NCBI RefSeq assembly: GCF_026151205.1
Contig: NW_026971800.1
Location: 1 to 47,983 of the forward strand
Direction: 5' to 3'
From: Bolinopsis microptera
Taxonomy: Eukaryota > Ctenophora > Tentaculata > Lobata > Bolinopsidae
DNA: 47,983 bases
A model generated the notes under the pieces. The model made no database searches. It was given only the letters and a program-made list of their open reading frames with translations, and was not told the DNA's origin. Position 1 is the first letter of the stretch; every line of letters begins with the position of its first letter. Positions 1-9,533 of the stretch are shown here, in pieces. Made by a program: the position numbers and the translations under genes.

Positions 1-379
1 AAAAAATTACCCAACCTTTTTTTGTTGTCTTAATTTTTTGTGTTAATTTTCATCTTAGAGGCTGCTATAGTTGTTGTATTAGGTATGGCCTATGGCGAGG
101 GCCCTGCTGTATTTATATTTGGGTCGTGTTCTTGTATCCTGTCAGTTTTAACTTCGCACCGTGCTTAATTGATGTTTGCTTGAGTTTGTAAGGAGTATCT
201 CTAATTTTATCATGAACAGGAGACACATTTGGAGAGTTTTTTGTTCGGTGCAGTCGTGCAGATTCTTTTGAAAGTTATAATGTAAGTCGTGTCTCGTGAT
301 TAAAATGTAACTGAATTTTCCAAGATTTAATTTCACAAATTGTCATGCATACTTAGTCTTACTTTAAAAGCCTAGTATG
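1..379. other. No recognisable gene
   Basis: AT-rich sequence. I see no coding segment resembling a known family and no RNA gene. The only long open frame, on the minus strand at 148-336, has no recognisable protein features. Confidence 0.5.
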
Positions 380-510
380 TTACAATCTTTTATTCACAGT
401 TACAATCTTTTATTCTCAGTTACAATCTTTTATTCAGTTACAATCTTTTATTCAGTTACAATCTTTTATTCTCAGTTACAATCTTTTATTCAGTTACAAT
501 CTTTTATTCT
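380..510. repeat. 18-20 bp minisatellite, 7 copies
   Basis: Seven copies of TTACAATCTTTTATTC start near 380, 400, 420, 438, 456, 476 and 494. They are joined by short spacers (CAG, CACAG or CTCAG), so the period alternates between 18 and 20 bp. The array ends about 95 bp upstream of the next open reading frame, so it lies in that ORF's putative 5' flank. Nothing shows that it is regulatory. Confidence 0.9.
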
Positions 511-606
511 AGCTTTTGCAACATTTTAATTGCTCTCTTATCGGTAGTGTTATCTCAACTTGCTGTTACACCGACACGTCGTGCTGTACGCCTTGGCTTT
601 TGTAAA

Positions 607-1446
607 ATGGATTTTTCCGTCGAACATCTGAACAGATTTGAAAAGGAGCTATCGTCAGCGATGAATGAGATTTTGAAGATGTCAAAAGCACAAAGCGTTA
701 CAGAACTGAATCATTCGAGATTAATGGCTGTAAATAAAGATCCCTTGGCTACTGCAGTTGAAAATCTTTCTAAGCTATTGACTAGTAATCTTGAACTTTG
801 TAAATGTGCAGCCAGTACGATAGACAAACTTAAATCAGATCAGCTGAACTATCAGAAAGACCAGATTAAACAGCAACAGGAGCAACTCGACTCTTTTAAA
901 ACAACTGTTCATACCGAGATGAAGACAGCGTGGAGCGATATCGTGAAGAAGAACTGCGAGACAACTACAAGTACTCCGTCGATCAACAGTATAAAAACAG
1001 CTGTGAAAACCGTAGTTGAAGACGACATCCGTAGTAAGAATTTCATTATCTACGGTGTACTGGAGAATTACTCCCCTGATCCACACTTAGTGGCAGAAGA
1101 AGTGATCGAATTGATTTGGGAATCCTCAGGGTGTGATCCTAAAGTTGTAGCAGCAAATTCTATCGGGATTAAAACAACTTCAGGCAGTGGTAAACCGAGA
1201 CCAATAAAAGTGACATTGGCTTGCGCGGAATCAGTAAAAATGGTTCTTGCTCGAGCAAGAAATCTGAAGAAATCTAAATGTACAGCGTACCACACATGGT
1301 ACATCACACCTGACAGAAGCAAGGAGGAGAGAGCAGCTCATCAGAAACTTGTTGTCAAAGTAAAGGAAATGATCACTGATGAGCCAACAAAGTATCATTA
1401 TATTAGAGACGGCAAGATTTTCAGTGTAGATAAGGTTAAGGTGTAA
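607..1446 (+). CDS. LINE ORF1p-like protein, stand-alone
   Basis: A 279-residue intact frame. I take ATG 607 (context AAAATGG) over the upstream in-frame GTG at 547. Visible layout: a helical, Gln/Lys-rich probable coiled coil (about residues 60-110), an RRM-like core opening with RSKNFIIYGV (142-151) and carrying RPIKVTL, and a C-terminal piece with YITPDRSKEER and YHYIRDGK (about 232-270). This order of coiled coil, RRM-like fold and C-terminal domain is that of nucleic-acid-binding ORF1 proteins of L1/CR1-like retrotransposons. In that family the protein coats element RNA and acts as a chaperone. No endonuclease or reverse transcriptase follows: the next 700 bp are non-coding or encode a tiny ORF, then proline dehydrogenase begins. 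It is either a LINE remnant that lost its 3' part, which is unusual because LINE copies normally lose the 5' end, or a domesticated ORF1. I am sure of the family and unsure of function. Confidence 0.75.
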   Translation: MDFSVEHLNRFEKELSSAMNEILKMSKAQSVTELNHSRLMAVNKDPLATAVENLSKLLTSNLELCKCAASTIDKLKSDQLNYQKDQIKQQQEQLDSFKTTVHTEMKTAWSDIVKKNCETTTSTPSINSIKTAVKTVVEDDIRSKNFIIYGVLENYSPDPHLVAEEVIELIWESSGCDPKVVAANSIGIKTTSGSGKPRPIKVTLACAESVKMVLARARNLKKSKCTAYHTWYITPDRSKEERAAHQKLVVKVKEMITDEPTKYHYIRDGKIFSVDKVKV

Positions 1447-1864
1447 CATTCGGTGTTTTTGATATCTACATAATTACTTTGATTTAAATGTGTGTATGGC
1501 TCTTATTTATGGCTGTTGCGTGTATTTGTTGATTACGGCTAATAACGAGGAACTTTTAATTGTGAGTTAATAAACTGCAACCGTGATTGTAACTCAGGTA
1601 TGTGATGACTTGTGGAGCACACATCGCTGAATAGCAATCGCGAAGCAGGTCTCACCAAGGCTAGGTATATTTAGGGTTTTTATTTTTCTGAGGACACTTT
1701 GCCAGTAGTTTAACTTTTTGTGTTGTGTGCTACGGTACAGTGTTTCAATTTTTGGATATAGTGGTATGTTCTATCTTTCTATTTATTTATCTAATTCTAA
1801 TGTAATATTTCAACATTATAGTAAACATTAACCAGTGTACCAAAAGCTGGTCCCCAAACAAAAA
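1447..1864. other. Spacer with a poly(A) hexamer
   Basis: No endonuclease or RT coding sequence follows the ORF1-like gene. An AATAAA hexamer lies at 1569-1574, about 120 bp after its stop, and could serve as its polyadenylation signal. A pyrimidine-rich stretch ending ATTATAG near 1822 resembles a splice acceptor but is not decisive. Confidence 0.4.
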
Positions 1865-2089
1865 ATGTCTGCTTGCGATTATTCAATAACCTATGCAGTA
1901 TGCATTATAACGCAGCTTTCTCTGCCAATAGTATATTATGAGATACATGGTTATAATAATTTTGAAACTTTACCGTTGGTGATAGTGGCTTGCTGTTCCT
2001 CTTTGATGTTCCTCTGGAACCTTTTACAGACAAGATTTTACATTGAGGCATTTATTTATCATATCAAGAAAGTCCAAAGCGTTGCTTGA
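1865..2089 (+). CDS. Hypothetical 74-residue two-helix membrane protein
   Basis: I do not recognise this protein. The frame is open upstream to a GTG at 1835, but the first ATG is at 1865 in an AAAAATGTC context. The 74 residues contain two hydrophobic segments, about 8-26 and 35-53, separated by a short polar loop (EIHGYNNFE). The tail ends in HIKKVQSVA, so a small two-pass membrane protein is possible. Supporting context is weak: an AATAAA hexamer sits 42 bp after the stop, and a possible splice acceptor (ATTATAG) lies about 45 bp upstream. An open frame of this length can arise by chance in AT-rich DNA. It could also be a terminal exon of a larger gene. Confidence 0.25.
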   Translation: MSACDYSITYAVCIITQLSLPIVYYEIHGYNNFETLPLVIVACCSSLMFLWNLLQTRFYIEAFIYHIKKVQSVA

Positions 2090-2130
2090 TGCCTTGATAT
2101 TATGATACAATATTCCTTGTATTTTCCTAT

Positions 2131-2136
2131 AATAAA
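2131..2136 (+). promoter_or_regulatory. AATAAA polyadenylation hexamer
   Basis: Consensus hexamer 42 bp after the stop of the small ORF at 1865-2089 and 29 bp before the proline dehydrogenase ATG. If used, it would end a transcript coming from upstream. Confidence 0.3.
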
Positions 2137-2164
2137 TTTCGTATGAAATGTCAGTTTTACAGTG

Positions 2165-3954
2165 ATGCTAAGAGTCAACAATGTACTGAGATCAACAAGT
2201 TTGGGGGGCTCTCCCCAATACGGACGTCTGCAAGCTCTACCCCAACTTCAGCACAGCACTCCAGCCCGTCACAAACGCTCTGACGCACAAACTGACAGTC
2301 ACGTTGTTCCGCCCGTTCTCCTGAACTTCCAGGATGCGAAAGCAGCGTATGAGTCGAAAAACATGTTTGAACTGTTTAGATCCCGTATTGTGCTGCGTCT
2401 GTGTGGTATTGATTCCATTGTAAATAACAACGAGAAACTTTTGAAGTTCTCCAAAATAATGCTGCCGAAAAAGATGTTTGATTCTGTTATGAGGATGACA
2501 TTTTATGGTCAGTTTGTCGGTGGAGCTGATGTGAATGATCTACGACCAAAACTCTCAAAAATGCAGGAGTACGGGGTGAAGCCCATCCTGGATTACTCAG
2601 TTGAAGCAGATCTGAAGGAGGATGAAACAGATGAGATTCCCGAGATTGCTGTTACAGAAGTGCAGTTTAAGCAGGATTCCATTCCCACCAAGCGGTAGCT
2701 CGAGCTTATCCTTACAAAGGAGAAGACATTTGTGAGGAGAACTTGAAAATGATCCTGGAATGTTTGGAGACAGCGAGCCAAGTTTGTGATAAAAACGCAT
2801 TCTCCGCCATCAAGGTCACAGGTCTGAGTAAACCCAACGCACTGCTTGAAGGCTCTCATTTTTTGCATCGGATCCAGGAGTTGTATATCAAACATTCCCA
2901 AACGTTTGAAGGTACGCTGCCCTCCTATATCAACACCAAGTACCTCCCTAAAGATGTACTAGGACCCAAAGAACTTCTTGCAGAACTAAGAATGACGCTC
3001 GATAATTTCCGAGCTATGTTGACCAGTCTGGGCGCTGATTTAAACGAAAGTGAAATCACAGATATGTTTAATTCAATGTCTCCGGATGAAATGGGCCATA
3101 TTAAATACCACAGATTCCGTGAATTTTGCATGCCTGGTCCACCTGAGAAACCACTCTACACCGTGTTAACACATCTCAATCTTCCTGATGGTAAAATTAC
3201 AATGAGTGCCGATCACTTAGAAGCTCTTAATAGAGTCGAAGAAAGACTGATTGTGCTGTGCGACCGCGCAGTTGAGTTGGACGCCAAGATACTCATCGAC
3301 GCTGAACAGACCTACTTCCAACCTATGATAGGCTACTTTGCGAACAAGATGATGTCCCGATATAACAAGGAAAACGTTCACGTGTTCAACACGTATCAGT
3401 GTTATCTTAAGTCCACCCCGTCCCAGCTTATCTATGATGCAGATAAAGCGAACGTGCTGGGTTACAAACTTGGCGCAAAGCTTGTCCGTGGCGCGTACAT
3501 GGAACAAGAACGCCAACGTGCGCTCGACCTTAACAATGAGGACCCTATATACCCCGATAAAGCACACACGAACTCATGCTACCACAATATGGTTGAAATC
3601 GTCCTGAAGCAGATCGAAAGTCAGAAATGTCAGGTGATGATAGCATCCCACAACGAATTCACCATCCAGTACGTTGTGGAGCGAATGAGACAGTCTGGCA
3701 TTTGTCCGGCAAACGGAGGTATCTTCTTCGGACAGCTGCTTGGAATGTGTGATCAAGTCACGTACTTGTTAGGAGCAGGTGGGTACTGCAGCTATAAGTA
3801 CGTACCGTACGGACCCATTGAGGCTGTGTTACCGTATCTGTCCCGGCGTGCGTACGAGAATAAGGGAATGTTGAAGGGGAGTCAGAAGGAAATTGAGCTG
3901 CTGAAAGGAGAGCTGAAGAGAAGGAGATGGAGTGTGTTCAGTACTGCTAATTAA
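2165..3954 (+). CDS. PRODH: Proline dehydrogenase, mitochondrial, intronless, one frameshift
   Basis: FAD-dependent oxidation of L-proline to pyrroline-5-carboxylate at the mitochondrial inner membrane, the first step of proline catabolism. ATG 2165 gives an Arg-bearing, acid-free N terminus (MLRVNNVLRSTSLGG) suited to mitochondrial import. The first frame runs to a TAG at 2696-2698 and carries the family's FYGQFVGG and ILDYSVEADL segments. The rest is in another frame, open from 2671 and rejoining family sequence at ARAYPY (about 2698). A 1-2 nt indel within about 2671-2695 therefore separates two otherwise collinear parts. The second part has an EF-hand-like linker (3022-3130) and the catalytic barrel: IDAEQTYFQP (3295-3324), LVRGAY (3481-3498), ASHNE, FGQLLGMCDQ, YKYVPYGP (3793-3816) and the substrate-binding YLSRRAYEN (3835-3861). 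Total length, about 596 residues, matches animal PRODH. No introns are seen, although TTTTACAG directly before the ATG looks like a splice acceptor. It is either a retrocopy or intron-poor gene with a real frameshift, or an assembly indel in a working gene. Confidence 0.92.
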
Positions 3955-4991
3955 GGGTGATTGTATTTGTATGGTTAATTAGGAACGCTTTATTTAAACT
4001 GTGACCCAGGTTGAATTTGCTAGATTTATATCTAGAAACCCAGGCCCTTTGTAATCATTGTACAATGTACATTGTACATCGTACATTGGATTTAACTAAA
4101 TGTGTGTTGCTAGAATGCGTATTGTTTTTTATCGAAAATCTTTCAAAGCGACATACGGAATTAAACTTAGTCGAATTCATTAAAATTGTATACCTTTATC
4201 GGTGATATAAATTGAATAACTCGAAAATTAAAATCGCTAGGGAAGTTATATCATATATAGGATAGGATGTTTTTACATTTTGTATCAGCTGCAACGTATG
4301 TTAAAAACTTACTCTACAATTAACAATGGATTTTGCGCATATGGTTATGTATTTTATTCAGTTTAAGAGGATTCACCTTAATTTTTTTGTGATACTCGAG
4401 GGCCGGGGAGTATCACAAGTGATACTCGTGATTATTTCCGGCGAAAATGGTCAAATTCTCAAATTCAAAAACACTCGTGATCCCCCTACTCGTTTTCGAA
4501 ATAGCACTTCAGTTGACCACTAACTAAACCCGTGACAAACATTTTGAGGGGGTCACGGACCCAAGCATCAACTAGCTGAACTGTCGCAAAATAATATGTA
4601 GCTTTAGTTTTGCAGTTTATAAGGCTTTTATTATGCGGTACCAAAAGTTGTTTAAAAATGTTTAAAATGTTTTTGTCGAATGTCGCGTCGTTCACAAAAA
4701 CTTAAATTTGTTGTTTAGTATTTTAATAATAATAGTTTGTAAAGAGTGCGAGCGCAGCGTGCTAAATTACTTTTTCTACAACAGTTTGAGTTAATCTTCG
4801 AGATTGTTTTAAAAGCACCCCAGCGAACGCCGCGGGCTTCATGCGCCACTAAAACGTTTAAATTTCATTTTTATAATCCTCCCAAGACTCCTGTTAAGAC
4901 AAATTGCGAATGTTTAGCTTTAAAACTACTCTGTTCTTAAAACAATTGTTTTAATACTTTCAACACTACTATATAACAAATAATTTGAGGT
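3955..4991. other. Intergenic, two small hairpins, possible LINE 5' UTR
   Basis: No coding sequence that I recognise. Two short inverted repeats are visible: GTGATACTC at 4389-4397 with GAGTATCAC at 4408-4416 (the first half recurs at 4419), and CCGTGAC near 4531 with GTCACGG near 4553. The last few hundred bases probably hold the 5' UTR of the LINE that follows, but its exact left end cannot be set. No poly(A) tract follows PRODH. Confidence 0.5.
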
Positions 4992-5963
4992 ATGACACGA
5001 GGAGATACGAAACGAACACGAAATGTCAAGAAAAGTCCAGAGAAAACTGGTGCTACAGCAGAAAAGGATGTAACTGAAGATGAAGAAAATCGTAGTTGTG
5101 AATGCAGAAGGTATATTGAAGAGGAGTTTTCATTAGCTTGTGCATCCTGTGATATGTACTGGCATTATTGCTGTGTTGGACTGACAGGTCTGACACAAGA
5201 AGAAGGCGACCGTCTGTCTAACTGGCGTTGTCAAAATTGTTTCATATCACCTTACATTAAAAGCAACAGGACTCAGACCTCAAACCCTGATAATGAAGAA
5301 ACAAAAACACTACGGAATGTTATTAGGCAGGAACTTGAGGTCCTTACACCTTGTATCAGAGGGGTGGTTGAAAATGCAGTAAAAGATAACATTCCAACTA
5401 ACTTCGAGTCTGAAAAACCTAAAGAAATCACAAAAATAGTAAACCAGGCTTTCCAATCCTGGGCAGATGTGACTGCAAATAGTCAGAAGAAAGTTATGGA
5501 AGAAATGAGCCAACAGCAAGCTTCACAAAGTGTTATCAGTAAAGTTCAGACAAAGATGCACACTGATGAATATGAGCGAAATTTAAGAAAGCTCAATCTG
5601 TGTGTTTTGAATGTTCCAGAGAGCAAGAAAGCTGACACCAAGCTACGCCAGGAAGAGGACTCAAAGTTCTGCAAGGAGACACTAAAGATTGAAAAAAGGG
5701 ACTTTATCAGTTGCCATCGTGCAGGTAAAGTGGATCCAGATAAGCTAGACTCCTGTCGGCCATTGATCATCCAGACAGCTGACATGGAGTCAGTTAATTA
5801 TTATTCCAACCATGGCAAGGGCTGGAAAGAGTCATCATACTGGATAAATATGGATCTCTGCAGAGCAGACCGAGAGATCCGTTTTTTAGCCAGAGAAGAG
5901 AGGAAGAAGAGGCGGGAAGAAGCAGAGAAGAAAAAGACAGAGAAGAAGGTGGAGAAGAAATAA
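4992..5963 (+). CDS. LINE ORF1 with N-terminal PHD finger
   Basis: A 323-residue protein. A Cys4-His-Cys3 zinc ligand set is visible: C36, C38, C50, C53, H58, C61, C80 and C83, with the tryptophan of SNWRCQNC just before the last pair. This is a PHD-type finger, known from ORF1 of several CR1/L2-like elements. A helical middle (about 100-190) is followed by an RRM-like segment starting RNLRKLNLCVLNVPES (about 195-210), and a strongly basic Lys/Arg/Glu tail (REERKKRREEAEKKK) ends the protein. In this family ORF1 binds element RNA, and the PHD finger may read chromatin; that last role is inference. The stop lies 29 nt before the ORF2 ATG, the usual tight spacing. The frame is intact although ORF2 is broken. 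Confidence 0.85.
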   Translation: MTRGDTKRTRNVKKSPEKTGATAEKDVTEDEENRSCECRRYIEEEFSLACASCDMYWHYCCVGLTGLTQEEGDRLSNWRCQNCFISPYIKSNRTQTSNPDNEETKTLRNVIRQELEVLTPCIRGVVENAVKDNIPTNFESEKPKEITKIVNQAFQSWADVTANSQKKVMEEMSQQQASQSVISKVQTKMHTDEYERNLRKLNLCVLNVPESKKADTKLRQEEDSKFCKETLKIEKRDFISCHRAGKVDPDKLDSCRPLIIQTADMESVNYYSNHGKGWKESSYWINMDLCRADREIRFLAREERKKRREEAEKKKTEKKVEKK

Positions 5964-5992
5964 ATAGCATTCACAAAGAATGTAGTCAGCCC

Positions 5993-7833
5993 ATGAATAT
6001 TTTTTATACTAATGCTAATGGACTATTTAATAAAATTGATGAACTAAAATGTATTCTATCAGTTTATAAATCCATTCATGTAATCTGCATTACAGAAACT
6101 CATTTTAATAGTGATATTTTAGATGCTGAAATTTTTATTGAAGGTTTTAGTATGTTTAGAAAGGACAGAGATTTTAAAATCGATAACTCCACTAGCAACA
6201 TAAGTGGAGGTGGAGGTTCTATTATTTATATCAAAAACAGTTGTAATGCTTCATTAGTGAGCTCATTTTTAAAAGCACCAGATTCTTTAGCTATCAATGT
6301 CAATACCTCTGGTGGATTGATTAGTATTTGTTGTATTTATAGGTCTACTTCTTTAAATTTAGAACAGAACAATATGTTATTATCTTGCATCAAGAACATA
6401 TCTAGTGAAAAGAATGTTTTTGAAACTATTATTATAGGAGATTTTAACCTACCTAATGTATCTTGGGAAACTGGTAGTGTAAATAGTGGTATTTCTAGTA
6501 AGAATCAGGTTTTAATGATTCAACAAAAGTATATTGATTTATTTAATGACAGTGGTTTGATGTGGTACTTTACTAACGAAACAACCAGAAGACGGCTTGT
6601 GAAAGATACTCTCCAGGAGAGTCTTCTTGATCAGGTTTTGTATACAAATGATGCTCTTGTCAACGGTTGTAAGATCGTTTCTCCGCTTGGCAAGAGTGAT
6701 CATGTTGGGATACTTGTCGAACTGGTCGTTTCGCCCAACACTAACAAAAGTCCCAAACAAAAGATTTTGAAGCCTATTTGGGGTAAGATTTCCTCAGAGG
6801 AGTTATTTAACTTTAGTAAGAATAATATTGACTGGGATTATAGTTGTACAAATAATGTCCAAGATATGTGGGTTGAACTACATGGTAAATTGGAGTCTGT
6901 TGCTGCAGCTGTCCCAGCTGCTTCGGTTTATCTCGACAACAGACCTGTCAAGTTGCCATGGAGTACAACTTCACTTAAAAGAATGAGGAAGAACAAGGAC
7001 AAAGCATGGGCTGAATTTGATATTAATCCTTCGATTATTAACTTGAGCTGTGCAAATAGCAAGCAGCATATTTTTGAGGTGGCAGAAATTAAAGCTAAAG
7101 TAAATTATGAAAAGAAGATTACATCTAATTTAAAACAGAATTGTAAATCTTTTTACTCGTATTTGCGTAATAAACGACAAGTGAAATCAAGTGTTGTTTC
7201 TTTAGATAGAGGAGATGGTACACGCACAGATAGTTCATCTGAGTCAGCTGAGGTACAAGTGCTAGTGCCTTTAGTTCTGTGTTTGTGCGTGAACCACCTG
7301 GCCCTCTCCCTAAAAATGAGAGTTTAAGTTATAACAAAGAGGTTATTGATGATATGGAAATTAACAGTTCTGATATCAAGAAGCAGCTTTTAAAGCTTAA
7401 TGTTTTTAAGAGTTCGGGTCCAGATGGCGTTCATCCAAAGTTGTTGAAATCCTTAGCATACGATGAAATGTTTGTTGAAGCTGTTACTAAATTATTTGTT
7501 AAATGTTCAGAAACAGGAGTTCTGCCTGACATTTGGAAGACAGCATCTGTTGTAGCATTGTTTAAAAAGGGTGTTAAATCTGATCCCTTAAATTATAGAC
7601 CTGTCTCATTAACTTGTATTTTGTGCAAAGTGTATGAAAAGTTAGTGAGGGCACATTTATTAACATTTTTAGAAGAACGAATTTCAAAGCATCAGCATGG
7701 ATTTTTGAAGGGTAAATCTTGTCTATCTAATCTTTTAGAGACATTTGATAATATTCTTGATATTTTAGACGAAGGTGCTCCTGTCGATCTTTTGTATTTT
7801 GATTTTAGTAAGGCCTTTGACACAGTCCCCCAC
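5993..7833 (+). pseudogene. LINE ORF2, 5' part: endonuclease and RT up to motif A
   Basis: ORF2 makes the nicking endonuclease and reverse transcriptase for target-primed reverse transcription. The endonuclease is readable from ATG 5993: YTNANGLFNK at 5-14, the catalytic Glu in TETH (E35), IIGDFNLP (D150, N152), and SDH (D236, H237) near the domain end. A frameshift lies at 7252-7272: the first frame runs on to a stop at 7325-7327, while the family-like sequence continues from SAFSSVFV in another frame that is only open from 7252. The RT N-terminal part follows with KSSGPDGVHPKLL, NYRPVSLTC, HGFLKGKSC and motif A, LLYFDFSKAFDTVPH. At that point (7833) coding stops because a foldback element begins 6 bp later. 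The 3' half is at 12926-14131 in a frame that matches exactly once the insertion and one target copy are disregarded. Confidence 0.9.
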
Positions 7834-7839
7834 TTTAGA
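7834..7839. repeat. Target site duplication TTTAGA, left copy
   Basis: TTTAGA directly precedes the AGGCCTCCCCCAGCC terminus of the insertion. It recurs directly after the mirror terminus at 12926-12931. One copy is native LINE sequence encoding Phe-Arg of ORF2. Confidence 0.93.
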
Positions 7840-7885
7840 AGGCCTCCCCCAGCCTCGGATCTTAGGATTAGATTTGCAAAAATTC

Positions 7886-8262
7886 CTGAGACACAGGTGC
7901 AAAAGTTAAGACAGCAGAATAATCCTAAGACAGCAGAATAATCCTAAGACAAAATTTAAGAAATCCTGAGACAGCGAAAAATCCTGAGACAAAATTTAAG
8001 AAATCCCGAGACAGCGAAAAAACCTGAGACAAAATTTAAGAAATCCCGAGACAGCGAAAAAACCTGAGACAAAATTTAAGAAATCCCGAGACAGCGAAAA
8101 AACCTAAGACAAAATTTAAGAATCCTGAGACGCGCGAAAAAACCTGAGACAAAATTTAAGAAATCCCGAGACAGCGAAAAATCCTGAGACAAAATTTAAG
8201 AAAACCTGAGACAGCGAAAAATCCTGAGACAAAATTTAAGAAAACCTGAGACAGCGAAAAAT
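7886..8262. repeat. About 40-bp minisatellite, left arm
   Basis: Subterminal tandem repeat in which AAAATTTAAGAAATCC alternates with GAGACAGCGAAAAA. The unit is about 40 bp, with roughly nine copies in total. The first units are degenerate (CAGCAGAATAATCCTAAGAC) and become regular inward. One unit has CGCGCGAAAAAA in place of CAGCGAAAAAA, and the right arm shares this variant, so the arms were copied from each other after it arose. Confidence 0.88.
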
Positions 8263-8407
8263 TTTTAGATACAATTTATACAATAGCCACAAGAATATAC
8301 ATGGATATTACATCTTTTAATTTCTTGCAAAGAATATAATAAATACAATATTACTAGGTATAGTAGGAATGTCAATAAGTCAATAGAATTTGTCTGAAAC
8401 CTCTATG

Positions 8408-8570
8408 TGCCTGCTAATGAAGTGAGTATCCCAGATCATATCTTTCCAGATCATATCCCAGATCATATCTTCACAGATCATATCTTTACAGGTAGGACTG
8501 TATAATGGGGGCCCGATGTTATAGCGGACATCATCTCCCCCCCCCCCCCCCCCCTTACCCCTTCTTACCC
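8408..8570. repeat. GATCATATC-rich module with poly-C tract
   Basis: Four short tandem copies of an AGATCATATC-type unit (about 8435-8490), then CAGGTAGGACTGTATAATGG, a GATGTTATAGCGGACATCAT segment and a C-run of about 18 followed by CCCTTACC blocks. A diverged direct copy of the same module sits at the inner end of this arm (10039-10127), so the arm is bracketed by two copies of one module. Confidence 0.75.
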
Positions 8571-8750
8571 CCAGTTCCATAGCGGATATTATGCCAAATT
8601 ATTGGACGGAGATCGTCAACTAATATTTCTTCGGATATTTCTCCGGTTTGCAGTTCCATAACCTTATCCGGAGACCATCTACGGTAATTTTGTTGATTCT
8701 CACAGAGCAAAGTGCAAAGAAACTGCCACAAACTGCTACAATCTCCGAGA
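8571..8750. repeat. MITE half copy, left arm
   Basis: From CAGTTCCATAGCGGATATTA to CTACAATCTCCGAGAAAT this is nearly identical to the first 180 bp of the complete MITE at 9238-9533, in the same orientation. It then runs into unrelated sequence instead of the second terminus. The right arm has lost most of this half copy: there CTTTGCACTTTGCT joins GGGGGTAAGG directly at about 12117. Confidence 0.8.
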
Positions 8751-9115
8751 AATCTACTTATTGAGTTATTGACTAGCTTGCTAAAATTCATCGGCAAATT
8801 ACCGCTGCTCGAATCAATCAAAAGTTACCTAGCCAGGCCCATTTCAGTTTTGAGTACTGGAGTCGGTTATCTAGTCAAAGCCTAGCTTTTTTGTAACTTG
8901 CAAGTGCTTTTGCGGATTGTCGTGGATTTCGGCAAATAGTCGTGGATTTCGGCGATATTTTCAGATTATTCTTCAATGTCCTCAAACCTGAGCACTGGGA
9001 CTACTTAAGTTTTTGCTACTATCTGAATTATTTGCTCAAGCTACTGGCTCGCTAGGTTCAAAGGTTTATTTCCTATTTATCATGAAAAAAAAATTGTGCT
9101 GGGTAAAAGTTTACA

Positions 9116-9190
9116 CGGTGTTCACGCAGGTTTGAACACCCGACCTCGCGCAGAGCTAGCCGATCGCCTAGCAGCTAAGCTACTCGGGTG
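9116..9190 (-). repeat. tRNA-like (SINE head) module, left arm
   Basis: On the minus strand it reads CCGAGTAGCTTAGC followed by a region resembling an internal RNA polymerase III promoter. An A-box-like TAGCTTAGC block is followed some 35 bp later by a B-box-like GTGTTCAAACC. The length (about 75 bp) and spacing fit a tRNA-derived SINE head. I could not draw a convincing cloverleaf or anticodon arm, so I do not call a tRNA gene. The mirror copy is at 11636-11712. Confidence 0.5.
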
Positions 9191-9237
9191 ATGTACTCAA
9201 GAAATTTTTGATGTAAATATATATTTACCCCTTTTTA

Positions 9238-9533
9238 CCCCAGTTCCATAGCGGATATTATGCCAAATTATTGGACGGAGATCGTCAACTAATATTTCTT
9301 CGGATATTTCTCCGGTTTGCAGTTCCATAACCTTATCCGGAGACCATCTACGGTAATTTTGTTGATTCTCACAGAGCAAAGTGCAAAGAAATTGCCACAA
9401 ACTGCTACAATCTCCGAGAAATTCCCGGAGAGCTTCATCTCCGTATAATACAGTAGACGGAGCCGGAGAATCATCACCGTAGAAATGGACCTCCGTCTAA
9501 TAATTTGGCATAATATCCGCTATGGAACTGGGG
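9238..9533. mobile_element. MITE with about 43-bp terminal inverted repeats, left arm
   Basis: Both ends read inward as CCCCAGTTCCATAGCGG, then ATATTATGCCAAATTATT, then an (A/G)GACGGAG block, with one mismatch over about 43 bp. The body (about 296 bp) is rich in CCGGAG/CTCCG motifs. There is no coding potential of note. A target duplication cannot be set because both flanks are C/G runs. Confidence 0.8.

Noticed and set aside
2695-2705. A tiny intron (GT at 2695) explaining the PRODH frame change.
   Set aside because: The nearest AG would make an intron of fewer than 10 nt, far below any spliceosomal minimum; an indel is simpler.
8380-8821. Minus-strand open frames in the foldback arm and their mirror copies at 11347-12303.
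   Set aside because: They coincide with MITE and simple-repeat sequence, and identical frames recur only because the DNA repeat recurs.
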